Source: Lysinibacillus sp. KCTC 33748 (GTDB taxonomy: Bacteria; Bacillota; Bacilli; Bacillales_A; Planococcaceae). From it: a DNA stretch of 64,000 nt. A program made the translations under genes and the position numbers. The stretch is taken from the NCBI RefSeq assembly GCF_002237755.1, contig NZ_MWSJ01000018.1:1-64000 (forward strand), given 5' to 3'. Shown here one piece after another: positions 53,808 to 62,591 of this stretch. How positions within the stretch are numbered: the first letter of the stretch is position 1; each line of letters opens with the position of its first letter. Under the pieces are notes generated by a model that was given only the letters and a program-made list of their open reading frames with translations, was not told the DNA's origin and did not search any database.

Positions 53808-54617
53808 ATGAGGTTAATATGGGGACTGCTAGTCGGTGTATTAGTGATAGGTTTGTTGGTAGGTTGCACAAACAAAGGAGAAGCGAGTAAAGACGAAACA
53901 GTAACATTAAAGGTAGGGGCAGCCAATGTACCACATGCGGAAGTATTAGAGTATTTAGCAAAGGATCTTGAAAAAGATGGCGTGAAATTAGACGTTTCCA
54001 TCTTAAAAGATGCTGTTCAAACAAATCAGCAAACGGCAGATGGTGAACTAGATTTCAATTACTTTCAACACATTCCATTTTTAGAACAGACGAATAATGA
54101 AAGTCATTTAGATTTAGTGAGTGTAAAAGGAATTCATATTGAACCATTTGGTGTGTACTCTAAAAAAATCAAAAATATAAATGATTTACCACGAAACGCA
54201 AAGGTTTCCGTTCCAAATGATGTCGTCAATTTCTCTCGGGCTTTACTACTATTTCAGAATTATGGACTAATCGAATTGAATAAAGCAAAAGAAAATGATT
54301 TTACAATCGAGGATATTACAAAAAACGAAAAAAATATTCAATTTATCGGTGTTGATTCTCAGTTATTAACTCGTTCACTAGATGATGTAGATGCATCGGC
54401 AATTAATACGAACTACGCCTTAGAAGGGGGTTATAACCCTGTGGAAGATGCACTTATTATCGAAGGTCCAGAATCGCCATATGTCAATATTATTGCGACG
54501 ACAAAAGAAAAACAAAATGATCCAGCAATTCAAACGGTTGTTAAATGGTTGACGAGCGAAAAGGCACGTGCTTTTTTTGAAGATCAGTATAAAGGAGCTG
54601 TCGTTCCAGCATTTTAA
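53808..54617 (+). CDS. metQ: MetQ/NlpA substrate-binding lipoprotein
   Basis: This exported substrate-binding lipoprotein of an ABC importer has a signal ending in the lipobox LLVGC (Cys22). The binding-protein fold is shown by LKVGAANVPHAEVLEYLAKD, DFNYFQHIPFLEQTNNESHL and GVYSKKIKNINDLPRNAKVS. In MetQ the equivalent FQH motif contacts methionine. It is followed by the ATPase and permease genes. The 269-residue length is normal. Given the two monooxygenase genes downstream the ligand may be another sulfur compound. Confidence 0.9.
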   Translation: MRLIWGLLVGVLVIGLLVGCTNKGEASKDETVTLKVGAANVPHAEVLEYLAKDLEKDGVKLDVSILKDAVQTNQQTADGELDFNYFQHIPFLEQTNNESHLDLVSVKGIHIEPFGVYSKKIKNINDLPRNAKVSVPNDVVNFSRALLLFQNYGLIELNKAKENDFTIEDITKNEKNIQFIGVDSQLLTRSLDDVDASAINTNYALEGGYNPVEDALIIEGPESPYVNIIATTKEKQNDPAIQTVVKWLTSEKARAFFEDQYKGAVVPAF

Positions 54618-54664
54618 GTCGGGCGTATCAAAAATAAATGAAATGCTAAGGAGGTAGACGTGAA

Positions 54665-55744
54665 ATGATTGAGTTTATCGAAACGACAAAGGAATTTCAG
54701 GTAGGAACAACCGTTGTAGCGGCATTAAATCATATTAATTTAACGATTCAAAAGGGTGATGTTTTTGGTGTTATCGGCTTTAGCGGTGCTGGTAAAAGTA
54801 CATTAATACGGACAGTGAACTTACTGGAGGAACCAACGTCTGGTCGCGTTCTTGTGAATGGCAAGGAGCTGACAACATTAAGTAAAAAGCAGCTTCGCGA
54901 GGAAAAGAAAAACATTGGTATGATTTTTCAACACTTCAATCTGCTCCGTTCTAAAACCGTCTTTGAAAATGTTGCGATGCCTTTAGTATTAAGTGGCATT
55001 AAAAAATCAAAAATTGAAGATCAAGTAAGTGAAGTTTTGGCATTTGTTGGTTTACAGGACAAAGCCGAGCGTTATATCGATGAACTTTCAGGTGGACAAA
55101 AGCAGAGAGTGGGCATTGCTCGTGCACTTGTCACAAAGCCAACAATTTTATTGTGTGATGAGGCGACCTCCGCTCTTGATCCACAAACGACTAAATCTAT
55201 ATTGGAGCTACTCAAGAAAGTCAATATTGAGTACAACATTACCATTTTAATGATTACACATGAAATGGAAGTCATAAGGGACATTTGCAATCGTGTAGCT
55301 GTTATGGAAAACGGAAAAGTTATCGAAACAGGCAGTGTACTTAGAATTTTTTCTTCACCGCAAGAGGAGACAACTAAAAACTTTGTACAATCGGTAGTTC
55401 GAGATGAAATTCCACAATCTGTCTACGAGCAACTTAAAACGATAGATCATTCTAAAAAAATTTATAACTTGAAATTTATAGGTGTAGACGTTGGGCAACC
55501 AGTTGTCTCTCAAGTAGCAAAAAAGTTTGATGTTGATGTAAATGTATTGTTTGGCAATATTACAGAGCTACAAGGGATTCCCTTTGGTAATTTAATCGTT
55601 GAACTAGTTGGCGTAGACAAGGAAATAGAAAAGGCACATCAATTTATTCGAACGAAAGATATTCAAATAGAGGAGGTTATTGCACATGAAGGTGAGCTCA
55701 CAAATCATTATCGACGCAGTGTTAGACACGCTGTACATGGTTAG
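54665..55744 (+). CDS. metN: MetN ABC transporter ATPase
   Basis: This 359-residue ATPase drives import. Walker A is GFSGAGKSTLIRT, the signature is LSGGQKQRVGIARAL and Walker B is TILLCDEATSALDPQT. A C-terminal NIL (ferredoxin-like) domain follows from about residue 265 (KFIGVDVGQPVVSQVAKKFD) and in MetN binds methionine for feedback inhibition. The 3' end overlaps metI by 59 bp. Start follows AAGGAGG. Confidence 0.95.
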   Translation: MIEFIETTKEFQVGTTVVAALNHINLTIQKGDVFGVIGFSGAGKSTLIRTVNLLEEPTSGRVLVNGKELTTLSKKQLREEKKNIGMIFQHFNLLRSKTVFENVAMPLVLSGIKKSKIEDQVSEVLAFVGLQDKAERYIDELSGGQKQRVGIARALVTKPTILLCDEATSALDPQTTKSILELLKKVNIEYNITILMITHEMEVIRDICNRVAVMENGKVIETGSVLRIFSSPQEETTKNFVQSVVRDEIPQSVYEQLKTIDHSKKIYNLKFIGVDVGQPVVSQVAKKFDVDVNVLFGNITELQGIPFGNLIVELVGVDKEIEKAHQFIRTKDIQIEEVIAHEGELTNHYRRSVRHAVHG

Positions 55745-56339
55745 TATTTCGTTATTTTTTGGTGCGATTTTAGGCTTTATTTTAGGGATTACTTTAGTTG
55801 TGACGAGAAAAGGGCATATTCTTGAAAATACAATGATTTTCTCAATCATCAATCCCATCGTCAATACCTTGCGCTCCATTCCGTTCATTATTTTGCTTGT
55901 TGCTATCATTCCATTTACACGCTTGCTCGTTGGAACAGCAATAGGTACGACAGCTGCCATTGTGCCACTCGTCTTGCATATCGGTCCATATATATCAAGA
56001 TTAATAGAAAATTCATTATTGGAAGTGGATGAAGGCATTATTGAAGCAGCAAAGGCAATGGGTGCATCTCCACTTCAAATTATTCAAAAGTTTTTACTAC
56101 CTGAAGCTTTCCCCTCTTTAATATTAAGTGTGACGACGGCAACAATTGGGCTTATTGGGGCGACTGCAATGGCAGGGGCAGTTGGAGGAGGTGGCCTTGG
56201 TGATGTAGCCATTACTTACGGCTATCAACGCTTTGACAATGTCACGATTTTAGTCACGGTGGTGATTCTAGTAGTACTCGTACAAATCATTCAAAGTATT
56301 GGAAATAGTCTTGAACGAAAATTACGCAGGGTGTCATAA
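55686..56339 (+). CDS. metI: MetI ABC transporter permease
   Basis: This 217-residue permease has five or six hydrophobic helices and the coupling motif EAAKAMGASPLQIIQKFLLP (EAA loop). Conserved TNTLRSIPFIILLVAIIPFTR-like residues are seen in NTLRSIPFIILLVAIIPF. The ATG at 55686 follows GGAGG and lies inside metN. It pairs with MetN to form the membrane complex. Confidence 0.94.
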   Translation: MKVSSQIIIDAVLDTLYMVSISLFFGAILGFILGITLVVTRKGHILENTMIFSIINPIVNTLRSIPFIILLVAIIPFTRLLVGTAIGTTAAIVPLVLHIGPYISRLIENSLLEVDEGIIEAAKAMGASPLQIIQKFLLPEAFPSLILSVTTATIGLIGATAMAGAVGGGGLGDVAITYGYQRFDNVTILVTVVILVVLVQIIQSIGNSLERKLRRVS

Positions 56340-56351
56340 AGGAGAATTAAT

Positions 56352-57188
56352 ATGAGGAAACTAAATTATTTTTTCGGTTTAATAACATTACTGTTCCTAC
56401 TAGTTGCTTGTGCAAAAGCAGATGAAAAAGATGCTGTGAAGGTTGGAATCCGTAGCTCGGAATTGAAAACATGGGAGTTTATAAAAAAACAGGCTGCTAA
56501 GGAAGATATAAATCTCGATTTAGTGACATTCTCAGCACAATATGATCCGAACCAAGCATTGGCGGAGGGGGAGGTTGATATGAATGCATTTCAGCATGTC
56601 GCTTACTTAAATTTATTTAATACGAGTAACGATACAGAATTACAGGCAATCGGCACAACGATCATGGCTCCGATAGGCTTATATTCTAACAAATATAAAT
56701 CCTTCGATGATATCAAAGAGGGCTCCAAAATTGCTGTACCAAAAGATCCTTCTAACTGGGGTAGAGCGTTACTGCTGTTACAGGAGAATGGATTACTGAC
56801 GGTTACGGATAATTTTGATGGCAACGGTGGAGAGGATCGGATTAAAGATAATCCGAAAAAATTGAACATTTTACCAGTAGATGGTGCGACGACACCGAGG
56901 GTTATGGAGGATGCCGATTTTGCGATCATTAATAATGGGGTTGCTGTCGAAGCAGGACTGCTATTGAAAGATGCCATTATTCATGAGAATGTAACGGCGA
57001 AACCATTTATTAATGTCATTGTGGCAAGGCCCGAAGATAAGGACAATGAGACATTGAAAAAAATTATTGATATTTATCAGCGTGAAGAGACGGCTACATT
57101 CATTAAAGATATTTCTAAAGGGAATTATATTCCGGTGAAAATGCCTTTAGATGAATTAGCTACATGGAAGGAATTTTACCTTCATTGA
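56352..57188 (+). CDS. Second NlpA/MetQ-like lipoprotein
   Basis: A second 278-residue binding lipoprotein with lipobox LLVAC (Cys20). The pattern KVGIRSSELKTWEFIKKQAA, DMNAFQHVAYLNLFNTSND, APIGLYSNKYKSFDDIKEGS and VPKDPSNWGRALLLLQ follows MetQ, with the FQH motif. It differs enough from the first to suggest a different ligand. It begins 12 bp after metI behind AAAGGAG, so one ABC complex may be fed by two receptors. Confidence 0.9.
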   Translation: MRKLNYFFGLITLLFLLVACAKADEKDAVKVGIRSSELKTWEFIKKQAAKEDINLDLVTFSAQYDPNQALAEGEVDMNAFQHVAYLNLFNTSNDTELQAIGTTIMAPIGLYSNKYKSFDDIKEGSKIAVPKDPSNWGRALLLLQENGLLTVTDNFDGNGGEDRIKDNPKKLNILPVDGATTPRVMEDADFAIINNGVAVEAGLLLKDAIIHENVTAKPFINVIVARPEDKDNETLKKIIDIYQREETATFIKDISKGNYIPVKMPLDELATWKEFYLH

Positions 57189-57267
57189 CCAACACTTTAT
57201 TTACCTAATGCCTTTGTTTATATATGGATAGTGAGATTGATTCATATGAAAGGGAGATGACGACAAA

Positions 57268-58611
57268 ATGACTAAGAAAAAAGAGTTAAAGCTTGCATTA
57301 TATTTAATTGGGGCAGGTATGCATATTGCAGCTTGGAAGCATCCTTTAGCAAAAGTTAATGCAAGCATCGATATTAAAGCTTTGCAAAAGGTGGCGCAAA
57401 TTGCTGAAAAGGGTAAGTTTGATATTGCCTTTGTTGCGGATAGTTTAGCAATCAATCATGAATCACATCCACATATTTTAAATCGCTTTGATCCTCTAAT
57501 ACAGATTACAGCTTTGGCAGCTGCGACAACAAAAATTGGCCTTGGTGCCACTGCATCAACCACATATAGTGAGCCATATGTATTAGCGCGACAGCTAATG
57601 TCCGTAGACCATATTAGTGATGGGAGAGTAGGTTGGAATCTAGTGACAACAGCAGATGCCACAGGAGAGACGGCTTTAAACTTTAGCCGTGACAAGCATT
57701 GGGAGCACGATCATCGTTACGAACGTGCGGAGGAATTTATCGATGTAGTTCAATCATTATGGGATTCATGGGAGGACGGTGCTTTTGTTTACGACCGTGA
57801 TAATAATATTTTTTATGATCGTAATAAAGTACATGAAACCGCTTTTAAAGGCGAATATTTATCAGTGAAAGGTCCATTAAATATTGCACGTTCCGTTCAG
57901 GGGCAGCCTGTTATTATTCAGGCAGGCGCTTCAAAACCAGGGCAAAAATTAGCAGCGCGAACAGCGGAGGTTGTTTTTGTTCATTGGGACGATATTGAAA
58001 AGTCCAAGGAGCATTATCGTCATTTAAAGGCACAGCTTGCTCCATTTGGACGCACCGAGGAGGAGCTTCTTGTGTTCCAAGGGATATCGCCAATTGTGGG
58101 GGATACTGAGGAAGAGGCTATCCGTAAGTATAATGAATTACAGGCGTTGATTGACCCATATGAGAGCTTAAAATTTGTTTCAGGCTATATGGGAAATGTG
58201 GATTTTTCTAAATACTCGTTAGATACACCTGCAATCGAAGTGGATTTTCCTAAGGTCAACAGTATTCAAAGTCATTTCTATGAGCATTTAGAAATTATCA
58301 AAAAAGAAAATTTAAAGGTTGGCGAATTATATGCACGCCTATTTGGTCCTGCGAAGCGCGATGCTTTTGTTGGAACACCAACACAAATTGCTGATGAGAT
58401 GGAGCGATGGATTACAGAGGAAGCGGCAGATGGCTTTATGTTAATGTTTCCGTTATTACCACGTGATTTAGAAGACTTTGTGAACAAGGTCGTGCCTATT
58501 TTACAAGAGCGGGGTATTTATCGAAAAGAGTATACAGGTTCAACACTAAGGGAACATTTAGGACTGAAAAAACCACAAAATCGATTTACGAAAAGTAAGG
58601 TGACTCATTGA
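57268..58611 (+). CDS. LLM flavin monooxygenase, NtaA/SnaA/DszA family
   Basis: This 447-residue protein is a bacterial luciferase-like FMNH2-dependent monooxygenase. Motifs are FDIAFVADSLAINHESHP, TKIGLGATASTTYSEPYVLA, HISDGRVGWNLVTTADA, PVIIQAGASKPGQKLAA and LQERGIYRKEYTGSTLREHL. Family members oxidise sulfones, sulfonates or NTA. The ATG follows AAAGGGAGATGACG. It overlaps the start of the next gene by one base. A flavin reductase gene is not nearby, so reduced FMN comes from elsewhere. Confidence 0.9.
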   Translation: MTKKKELKLALYLIGAGMHIAAWKHPLAKVNASIDIKALQKVAQIAEKGKFDIAFVADSLAINHESHPHILNRFDPLIQITALAAATTKIGLGATASTTYSEPYVLARQLMSVDHISDGRVGWNLVTTADATGETALNFSRDKHWEHDHRYERAEEFIDVVQSLWDSWEDGAFVYDRDNNIFYDRNKVHETAFKGEYLSVKGPLNIARSVQGQPVIIQAGASKPGQKLAARTAEVVFVHWDDIEKSKEHYRHLKAQLAPFGRTEEELLVFQGISPIVGDTEEEAIRKYNELQALIDPYESLKFVSGYMGNVDFSKYSLDTPAIEVDFPKVNSIQSHFYEHLEIIKKENLKVGELYARLFGPAKRDAFVGTPTQIADEMERWITEEAADGFMLMFPLLPRDLEDFVNKVVPILQERGIYRKEYTGSTLREHLGLKKPQNRFTKSKVTH

Positions 58612-59798
58612 TGAGTGATATTTATATTCGTAACGATCGTGAGCAAAAGCTAGTCCAATATGCTAGTGAATTGGCACAACAAATTGACAAGACTGCTGGT
58701 AAATATGATGAGAGTGGAGAATTTCCGTTTGAGCAATTTAAAATTTTAGAGGATGCTGGTTATTTTAAATTAACCGTGCCGAAAAAATACGGCGGTGAGG
58801 AAATTTCTCTTTATGAAATGTTATTAGTACAAGAACAATTAGCAAAAGGAGATGGTTCTACTGCATTGTCTGTTGGCTGGCACTTATTAACCTTTTTGAA
58901 CGTTCGTGAGGCGAAGACGTGGCCCGAGCCAATATTTGCGGAATTAAGTCGTAAAGCCGTTAAAGAAGGTTCTCTATTAAATATTATCAATAGCGAACGA
59001 GGAAAAGGTAATATTTCTCGCGGAAGTTTACCTGGCACAATTGCAAAAAAAGTGCCTGGAGGCTATATCATTACAGGTGAAAAGGCTTTTGCTTCCCTAG
59101 CCCCCATTTTAAAACAATTTACGATTATCGCCTATATAGAAGAAGAGAATTTAACAGCTGAATTTTTAATAACTAAAAATGATCAGGTAGAGGTTGTTAA
59201 TACTTGGGATGCAATGGGAATGCGTGCAACAGGTAGTCATGATATTATTTTTCATGACACGTTTGTTCCGCAGGAGGCATTGCTATACAAGCATCGTCCA
59301 AATGAAATAAACCGTTTTTTAGCTGATGGCCGTATCTATTCATTAGAAATTCCAGCTGTTTACTTAGGAGTTGCTGGGGCTGCTAGGGATTATGCAATAG
59401 ATTTTGCTAAAAATACTTATTCATACAGTTTAGAAAATACAATCGCACTCGCAAGTCATGTCCAACAAAAAATTGGTGAAATGGAAATACTTTATCAAAC
59501 GGCACGCCGAACATTGTATAGTATTGCAGCGCAAGTAGAGCAAAATCCCGCGATTAAGGATCAACTTTCTGAAGATGTTAGCATTGCAAAGTATGTCATT
59601 TGTAATAATGCCATTGATATCGTAGCAAAAGCAATGCAAGTTGTTGGTGGACGAAGTCTGTCTAAGACTAGTAAATTACAGCGACTATTTCGAGATGTTC
59701 AATGTGGCCGTTTTAATCCTCCAGCAGATGATGTAGTTATAACACAGCTTGCAAAGGGATTATTAGTCGATGTCAAACAAGGAGCTTTTCAATTATAG
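58611..59798 (+). CDS. Acyl-CoA dehydrogenase-fold monooxygenase, DszC/SfnC-like
   Basis: The 395-residue flavoprotein has the acyl-CoA dehydrogenase fold: FEQFKILEDAGYFKLTVPKK, LAKGDGSTALSVGWHL, KVPGGYIITGEKAFASLAPI and MGMRATGSHDIIFHDTFVP. C-terminal VVGGRSLSKTSKLQRLFRDV with the conserved GGRS is typical of the DszC/SfnC branch of flavin monooxygenases rather than true dehydrogenases. It would act with the preceding enzyme on an organosulfur compound. Start ATG at 58611 overlaps the previous stop (TGATG). A terminator follows at 59852. Confidence 0.85.
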   Translation: MSDIYIRNDREQKLVQYASELAQQIDKTAGKYDESGEFPFEQFKILEDAGYFKLTVPKKYGGEEISLYEMLLVQEQLAKGDGSTALSVGWHLLTFLNVREAKTWPEPIFAELSRKAVKEGSLLNIINSERGKGNISRGSLPGTIAKKVPGGYIITGEKAFASLAPILKQFTIIAYIEEENLTAEFLITKNDQVEVVNTWDAMGMRATGSHDIIFHDTFVPQEALLYKHRPNEINRFLADGRIYSLEIPAVYLGVAGAARDYAIDFAKNTYSYSLENTIALASHVQQKIGEMEILYQTARRTLYSIAAQVEQNPAIKDQLSEDVSIAKYVICNNAIDIVAKAMQVVGGRSLSKTSKLQRLFRDVQCGRFNPPADDVVITQLAKGLLVDVKQGAFQL

Positions 59799-59851
59799 GT
59801 TCACTTTATCTTGATGTTTTCCAACCGTTCTTGTGGAAAAAATATTATTGA

Positions 59852-59885
59852 GTCTGCTAACAATATTGTTGGCAGATTTTTGTTT
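59852..59885 (+). terminator. Terminator of the sulfur operon
   Basis: GTCTGCTAACA and TTGTTGGCAGAT arms (G·T pair) with a 4-nt loop, followed by TTTTG. Confidence 0.85.
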
Positions 59886-60056
59886 TTTATGAAGGGGCTT
59901 TCCATTACAAATAATCAAAACGACTCATTATTATCTTTCTAGTTTTCTCTAGTATGTTATCAATGCTTTAAAACTGTTTTCGTCTCAGCTTTTTTTACTA
60001 ATTCTAGGGAATCAACTTTTATTTATTATACTCATTCTATTGTCGCAAGCTATTTT

Positions 60057-60193
60057 TAACTTCTTTCAGCGGCTGTCCAAACACCCGCTGAAAGAAGTTA
60101 AAGCCTCCGGCGGATGTCACGGAATCGGAAAGGAGTTCTTTGTGCAAGCACAAAGCCGATTCCGGACACAATTATGCCAAGGCATAATTGATA
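60057..60193 (+). repeat. Family B repeat, reference copy
   Basis: The clearest copy. Hairpin 1: TTAACTTCTTTCAGCGGC and GCTGAAAGAAGTTAA. Then AAAGCCTCCGGCGGATGTCA. Hairpin 2: GGAATCGG and CCGATTCC with inner TTTGTGC and GCACAAA. Hairpin 3: palindrome at 60169–60190 (spacer AA). It lies about 70 bp before mltG. Confidence 0.85.
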
Positions 60194-60278
60194 TGTGCTT
60201 TTTCTACTGAATTATCTATTTCTGTTTGTCGTGAAAGTTGATTTCTAGTATGATAATGGAGTGATAGGGGGGAAACCC

Positions 60279-61406
60279 GTGAATAACGGTTCAAAAAAAC
60301 AAGAAATGTTTTCAAAAATGCAAGAAAGAAAATCCGAGGTAAAAGTTGTGAGAAAAATCGTTGCTATTGTTGCAATTGCTTTGGTCCTAATTCTAGGGAT
60401 AGTCGGTTTAATTGGCTATAATTATGTGAAGAGTGCATTAAAACCAGTAGATCCAGATGCCACTAAAACAATAGCAGTTGAAGTACCAATTGGTTCAGGT
60501 TTAAGCTCTATTTCGACTCTATTAGAGAAAAAAGGGTTAATTAAAGATGCTCGTGTTTTTAAATACTATGCCAAATTTAAAAATGAATCTCAGTTTCAAG
60601 CAGGCAAATATGATTTATCACAGTCAATGACATTAGACGAACTAATCAAAAGTTTAAAAACCGGAAAGGTCTACCGTACGCCAGTCTTTGCAATGACCAT
60701 TCCTGAAGGTTTAACACTTGAACAAATCGGTAATATTGTGGAAAAGAAAACACCATACACTCAAAAGGAATTTATGGACTTAGTAACAAGCGATACATTT
60801 GTTCAACAAATGAAGGCTAAATATCCTGAGCTTGTTACGGATGCGGTTTTAGCCGATAATATTCGTTATGATTTAGAGGGCTATTTATTCCCTGCAACGT
60901 ATTCTTATTTTGAAGAAAAACCAACATTGGAATCGATTGTAGACGAAATGGTAGGGGCAATGGACAAGGTTGTGAAAAATTACAGCGATGCTCTTACGGA
61001 AAAACAAATGTCAGTACATCAATTAATAACATTTGCTTCATTATTGGAAGAAGAAGCTACTGCTCAAACAGATCGAGAAACAATTGCGAGCGTATTCTAT
61101 AACCGTATCAATCAAGGAATGCCTCTGCAAACAGACCCAACTGTTTTATATGCACTAGGATCTCATAAAGATCGTGTGCTTTATAAAGATTTAGAAGTAG
61201 ATAATGCCTATAATACGTACAAAAATAAAGGCTTACCACCAGGTCCTATTGCGGGTGCTGGAAAAACTTCAATTGAAGCAGTGCTTAATCCAAGTGAAAC
61301 AGATTATCTCTTCTTCTTAGCGGATAAACAGGGTGTCAATCACTTCTCGAAAACATATGATGAACACTTACAGAAAGAGCAAAAATATTTGCGCAATGCA
61401 GAGTAA
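60279..61406 (+). CDS. mltG: Endolytic murein transglycosylase MltG
   Basis: MltG (YrrL, YceG-like) cuts growing glycan strands at the membrane and ends their synthesis. The 375-residue protein has a cytosolic N-terminal tail, one helix (IVAIVAIALVLILGIVGLIG, residues 26–45), a LysM-like subdomain (IAVEVPIGSGLSSISTLLEK), and the catalytic domain with ASLLEEEATAQTDRETIASV, where the Glu of LLEEEA is the catalytic one, and NRINQGMPLQTDPTVLYALG. The GTG at 60279 follows AGGGGGGAAA; an upstream in-frame GTG lacks a site. Order yrzB–mltG–trmR matches Bacillus, with insertions. Confidence 0.94.
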   Translation: MNNGSKKQEMFSKMQERKSEVKVVRKIVAIVAIALVLILGIVGLIGYNYVKSALKPVDPDATKTIAVEVPIGSGLSSISTLLEKKGLIKDARVFKYYAKFKNESQFQAGKYDLSQSMTLDELIKSLKTGKVYRTPVFAMTIPEGLTLEQIGNIVEKKTPYTQKEFMDLVTSDTFVQQMKAKYPELVTDAVLADNIRYDLEGYLFPATYSYFEEKPTLESIVDEMVGAMDKVVKNYSDALTEKQMSVHQLITFASLLEEEATAQTDRETIASVFYNRINQGMPLQTDPTVLYALGSHKDRVLYKDLEVDNAYNTYKNKGLPPGPIAGAGKTSIEAVLNPSETDYLFFLADKQGVNHFSKTYDEHLQKEQKYLRNAE

Positions 61407-61437
61407 TTTCAGTTAATTTGTGAGATGTTAAGTTACT

Positions 61438-61494
61438 TTTCAGCGTGTGTCCATACATCTGCAAAAAAACGTAATTATGCCGAGATATACTGGA
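61438..61494 (+). repeat. Family B repeat, degenerate fragment
   Basis: CAGCGTGTGTCCATACATCTGC-like start and a decayed ATTATGCCGAG palindrome end. Confidence 0.4.
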
Positions 61495-61527
61495 TATTAT
61501 TAAAAAATAAATAGTAAAAATGTGGGT

Positions 61528-61560
61528 AGAAGGAAAGAAAAATAGCTTTCCTTCTATTTT
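61528..61560 (+). terminator. mltG terminator
   Basis: AGAAGGAAAG and CTTTCCTTCT with an 8-nt loop, followed by ATTTT. Confidence 0.8.
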
Positions 61561-61576
61561 CATGCTATTATAAGTT

Positions 61577-61735
61577 GTGATTTTTAATCGATCCGCATGG
61601 GAAAAATTCAATCAGTCCGTTAATGCGGAAAAATATACGTGGTGGCAATTGTTTAAAGCTTATAAAAACAATTGCTCATTTTTGTATGACGAAGTACCAA
61701 GACATCACGTTTGGTCTTTTTCTTTTTGTTGTTAA
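61577..61735 (+). CDS. Possible small ORF or coding remnant, 52 aa
   Basis: A GTG-started frame gives MIFNRSAWEKFNQSVNAEKY, then TWWQLFKAYKNNCSFLYDEV and PRHHVWSFSFCC. The composition is protein-like, but no ribosome binding site is present and the family is not recognised. It may be a leftover of a deleted gene in the mltG–trmR gap. Confidence 0.25.
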   Translation: MIFNRSAWEKFNQSVNAEKYTWWQLFKAYKNNCSFLYDEVPRHHVWSFSFCC

Positions 61736-61774
61736 ATGATGAAGTACAGACAACGGGGATTACTCGTTGCCTTT

Positions 61775-61936
61775 TAACTTCTTTCAGCGAGTGTTTTTGT
61801 AGCGAAAGCGTAGCTTAGGTACAGATGTCCAAGCATCCGCTGAAAGAAGTTAAAGCCTCTGGCGTATGTCACGAAATCGGCTGTGTGCTTGCACAAAGCC
61901 GATTCCAGACGCAATTATGTCGAGGCATAATTGATA
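61775..61936 (+). repeat. Family B repeat, copy before trmR
   Basis: Arms AACTTCTTTCAGCGAGTGT and CATCCGCTGAAAGAAGTT with an inserted loop, then hairpin 2 (partly lost, GCACAAAGCCGATTCC) and palindrome 61912–61933 with one G·T change. It ends about 20 bp before the trmR start. Confidence 0.8.
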
Positions 61937-61953
61937 TGAGGGTGAACTTAAAA

Positions 61954-62586
61954 ATGGAATTATCAGATGCATATATTCAATCATTTATTCAACCACGTAA
62001 TGAATTGCTTTTAGAAATGGAAGCATTTGCGGAGGAGAATCATGTACCGATTATGCAGCTTGCAGGCATTGATGCACTAAATCAACTGCTACGTATTCAA
62101 AATCCGTCGAAAATTTTAGAGATTGGTACAGCAATTGGTTATTCTGCAATAAGAATGGCCGACGCTTTACCTAACGTGCATATCGTTACAATTGAGCGAG
62201 ATACTGAGCGTGTTGCGAGAGCAAAGGCTTATATTGAACATTCTACAGTTTCAGATCGTATAACGGTCATTGAAGGTGACGCTTTAGAGGTGAACGATGA
62301 AGCAATTCATACGACCTTCGATGCAGTTTTTATCGATGCTGCAAAGGGACAATATCAACGCTTTTTTGAAAAGTATGCGCCTCTTGTAAAATCTGGCGGA
62401 GTTCTATATATCGATAATATGTATATGCATGGCTTATCAGATTTGGATTTAAAAGATGTACCGCGTCGCAAGCGTACAATGATTCGAAATTTAAAAAACT
62501 TTACCGATTGGATTATGGAGCACCCTGATTATACTAGTGCATTTTTACCGGTCGGTGATGGTTTATTACTATGTTTGAAGAGGTGA
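61954..62586 (+). CDS. trmR: tRNA 5-hydroxyuridine methyltransferase TrmR
   Basis: TrmR (YrrM) methylates ho5U34 to mo5U34 in tRNAs with SAM. The 210-residue protein is a class I O-methyltransferase: ILEIGTAIGYSAIRMADALP (SAM motif I), VTIERDTERVARAKAYIEH, FDAVFIDAAKGQYQRFFEKY (metal-binding Asp) and GGVLYIDNMYMHG. The ATG at 61954 follows GAGGGTGA; upstream in-frame codons lie within the repeat and are not used. It is 5 bp before yrrN, so the three genes are coupled. Confidence 0.93.
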   Translation: MELSDAYIQSFIQPRNELLLEMEAFAEENHVPIMQLAGIDALNQLLRIQNPSKILEIGTAIGYSAIRMADALPNVHIVTIERDTERVARAKAYIEHSTVSDRITVIEGDALEVNDEAIHTTFDAVFIDAAKGQYQRFFEKYAPLVKSGGVLYIDNMYMHGLSDLDLKDVPRRKRTMIRNLKNFTDWIMEHPDYTSAFLPVGDGLLLCLKR

Positions 62587-62591
62587 CTATT

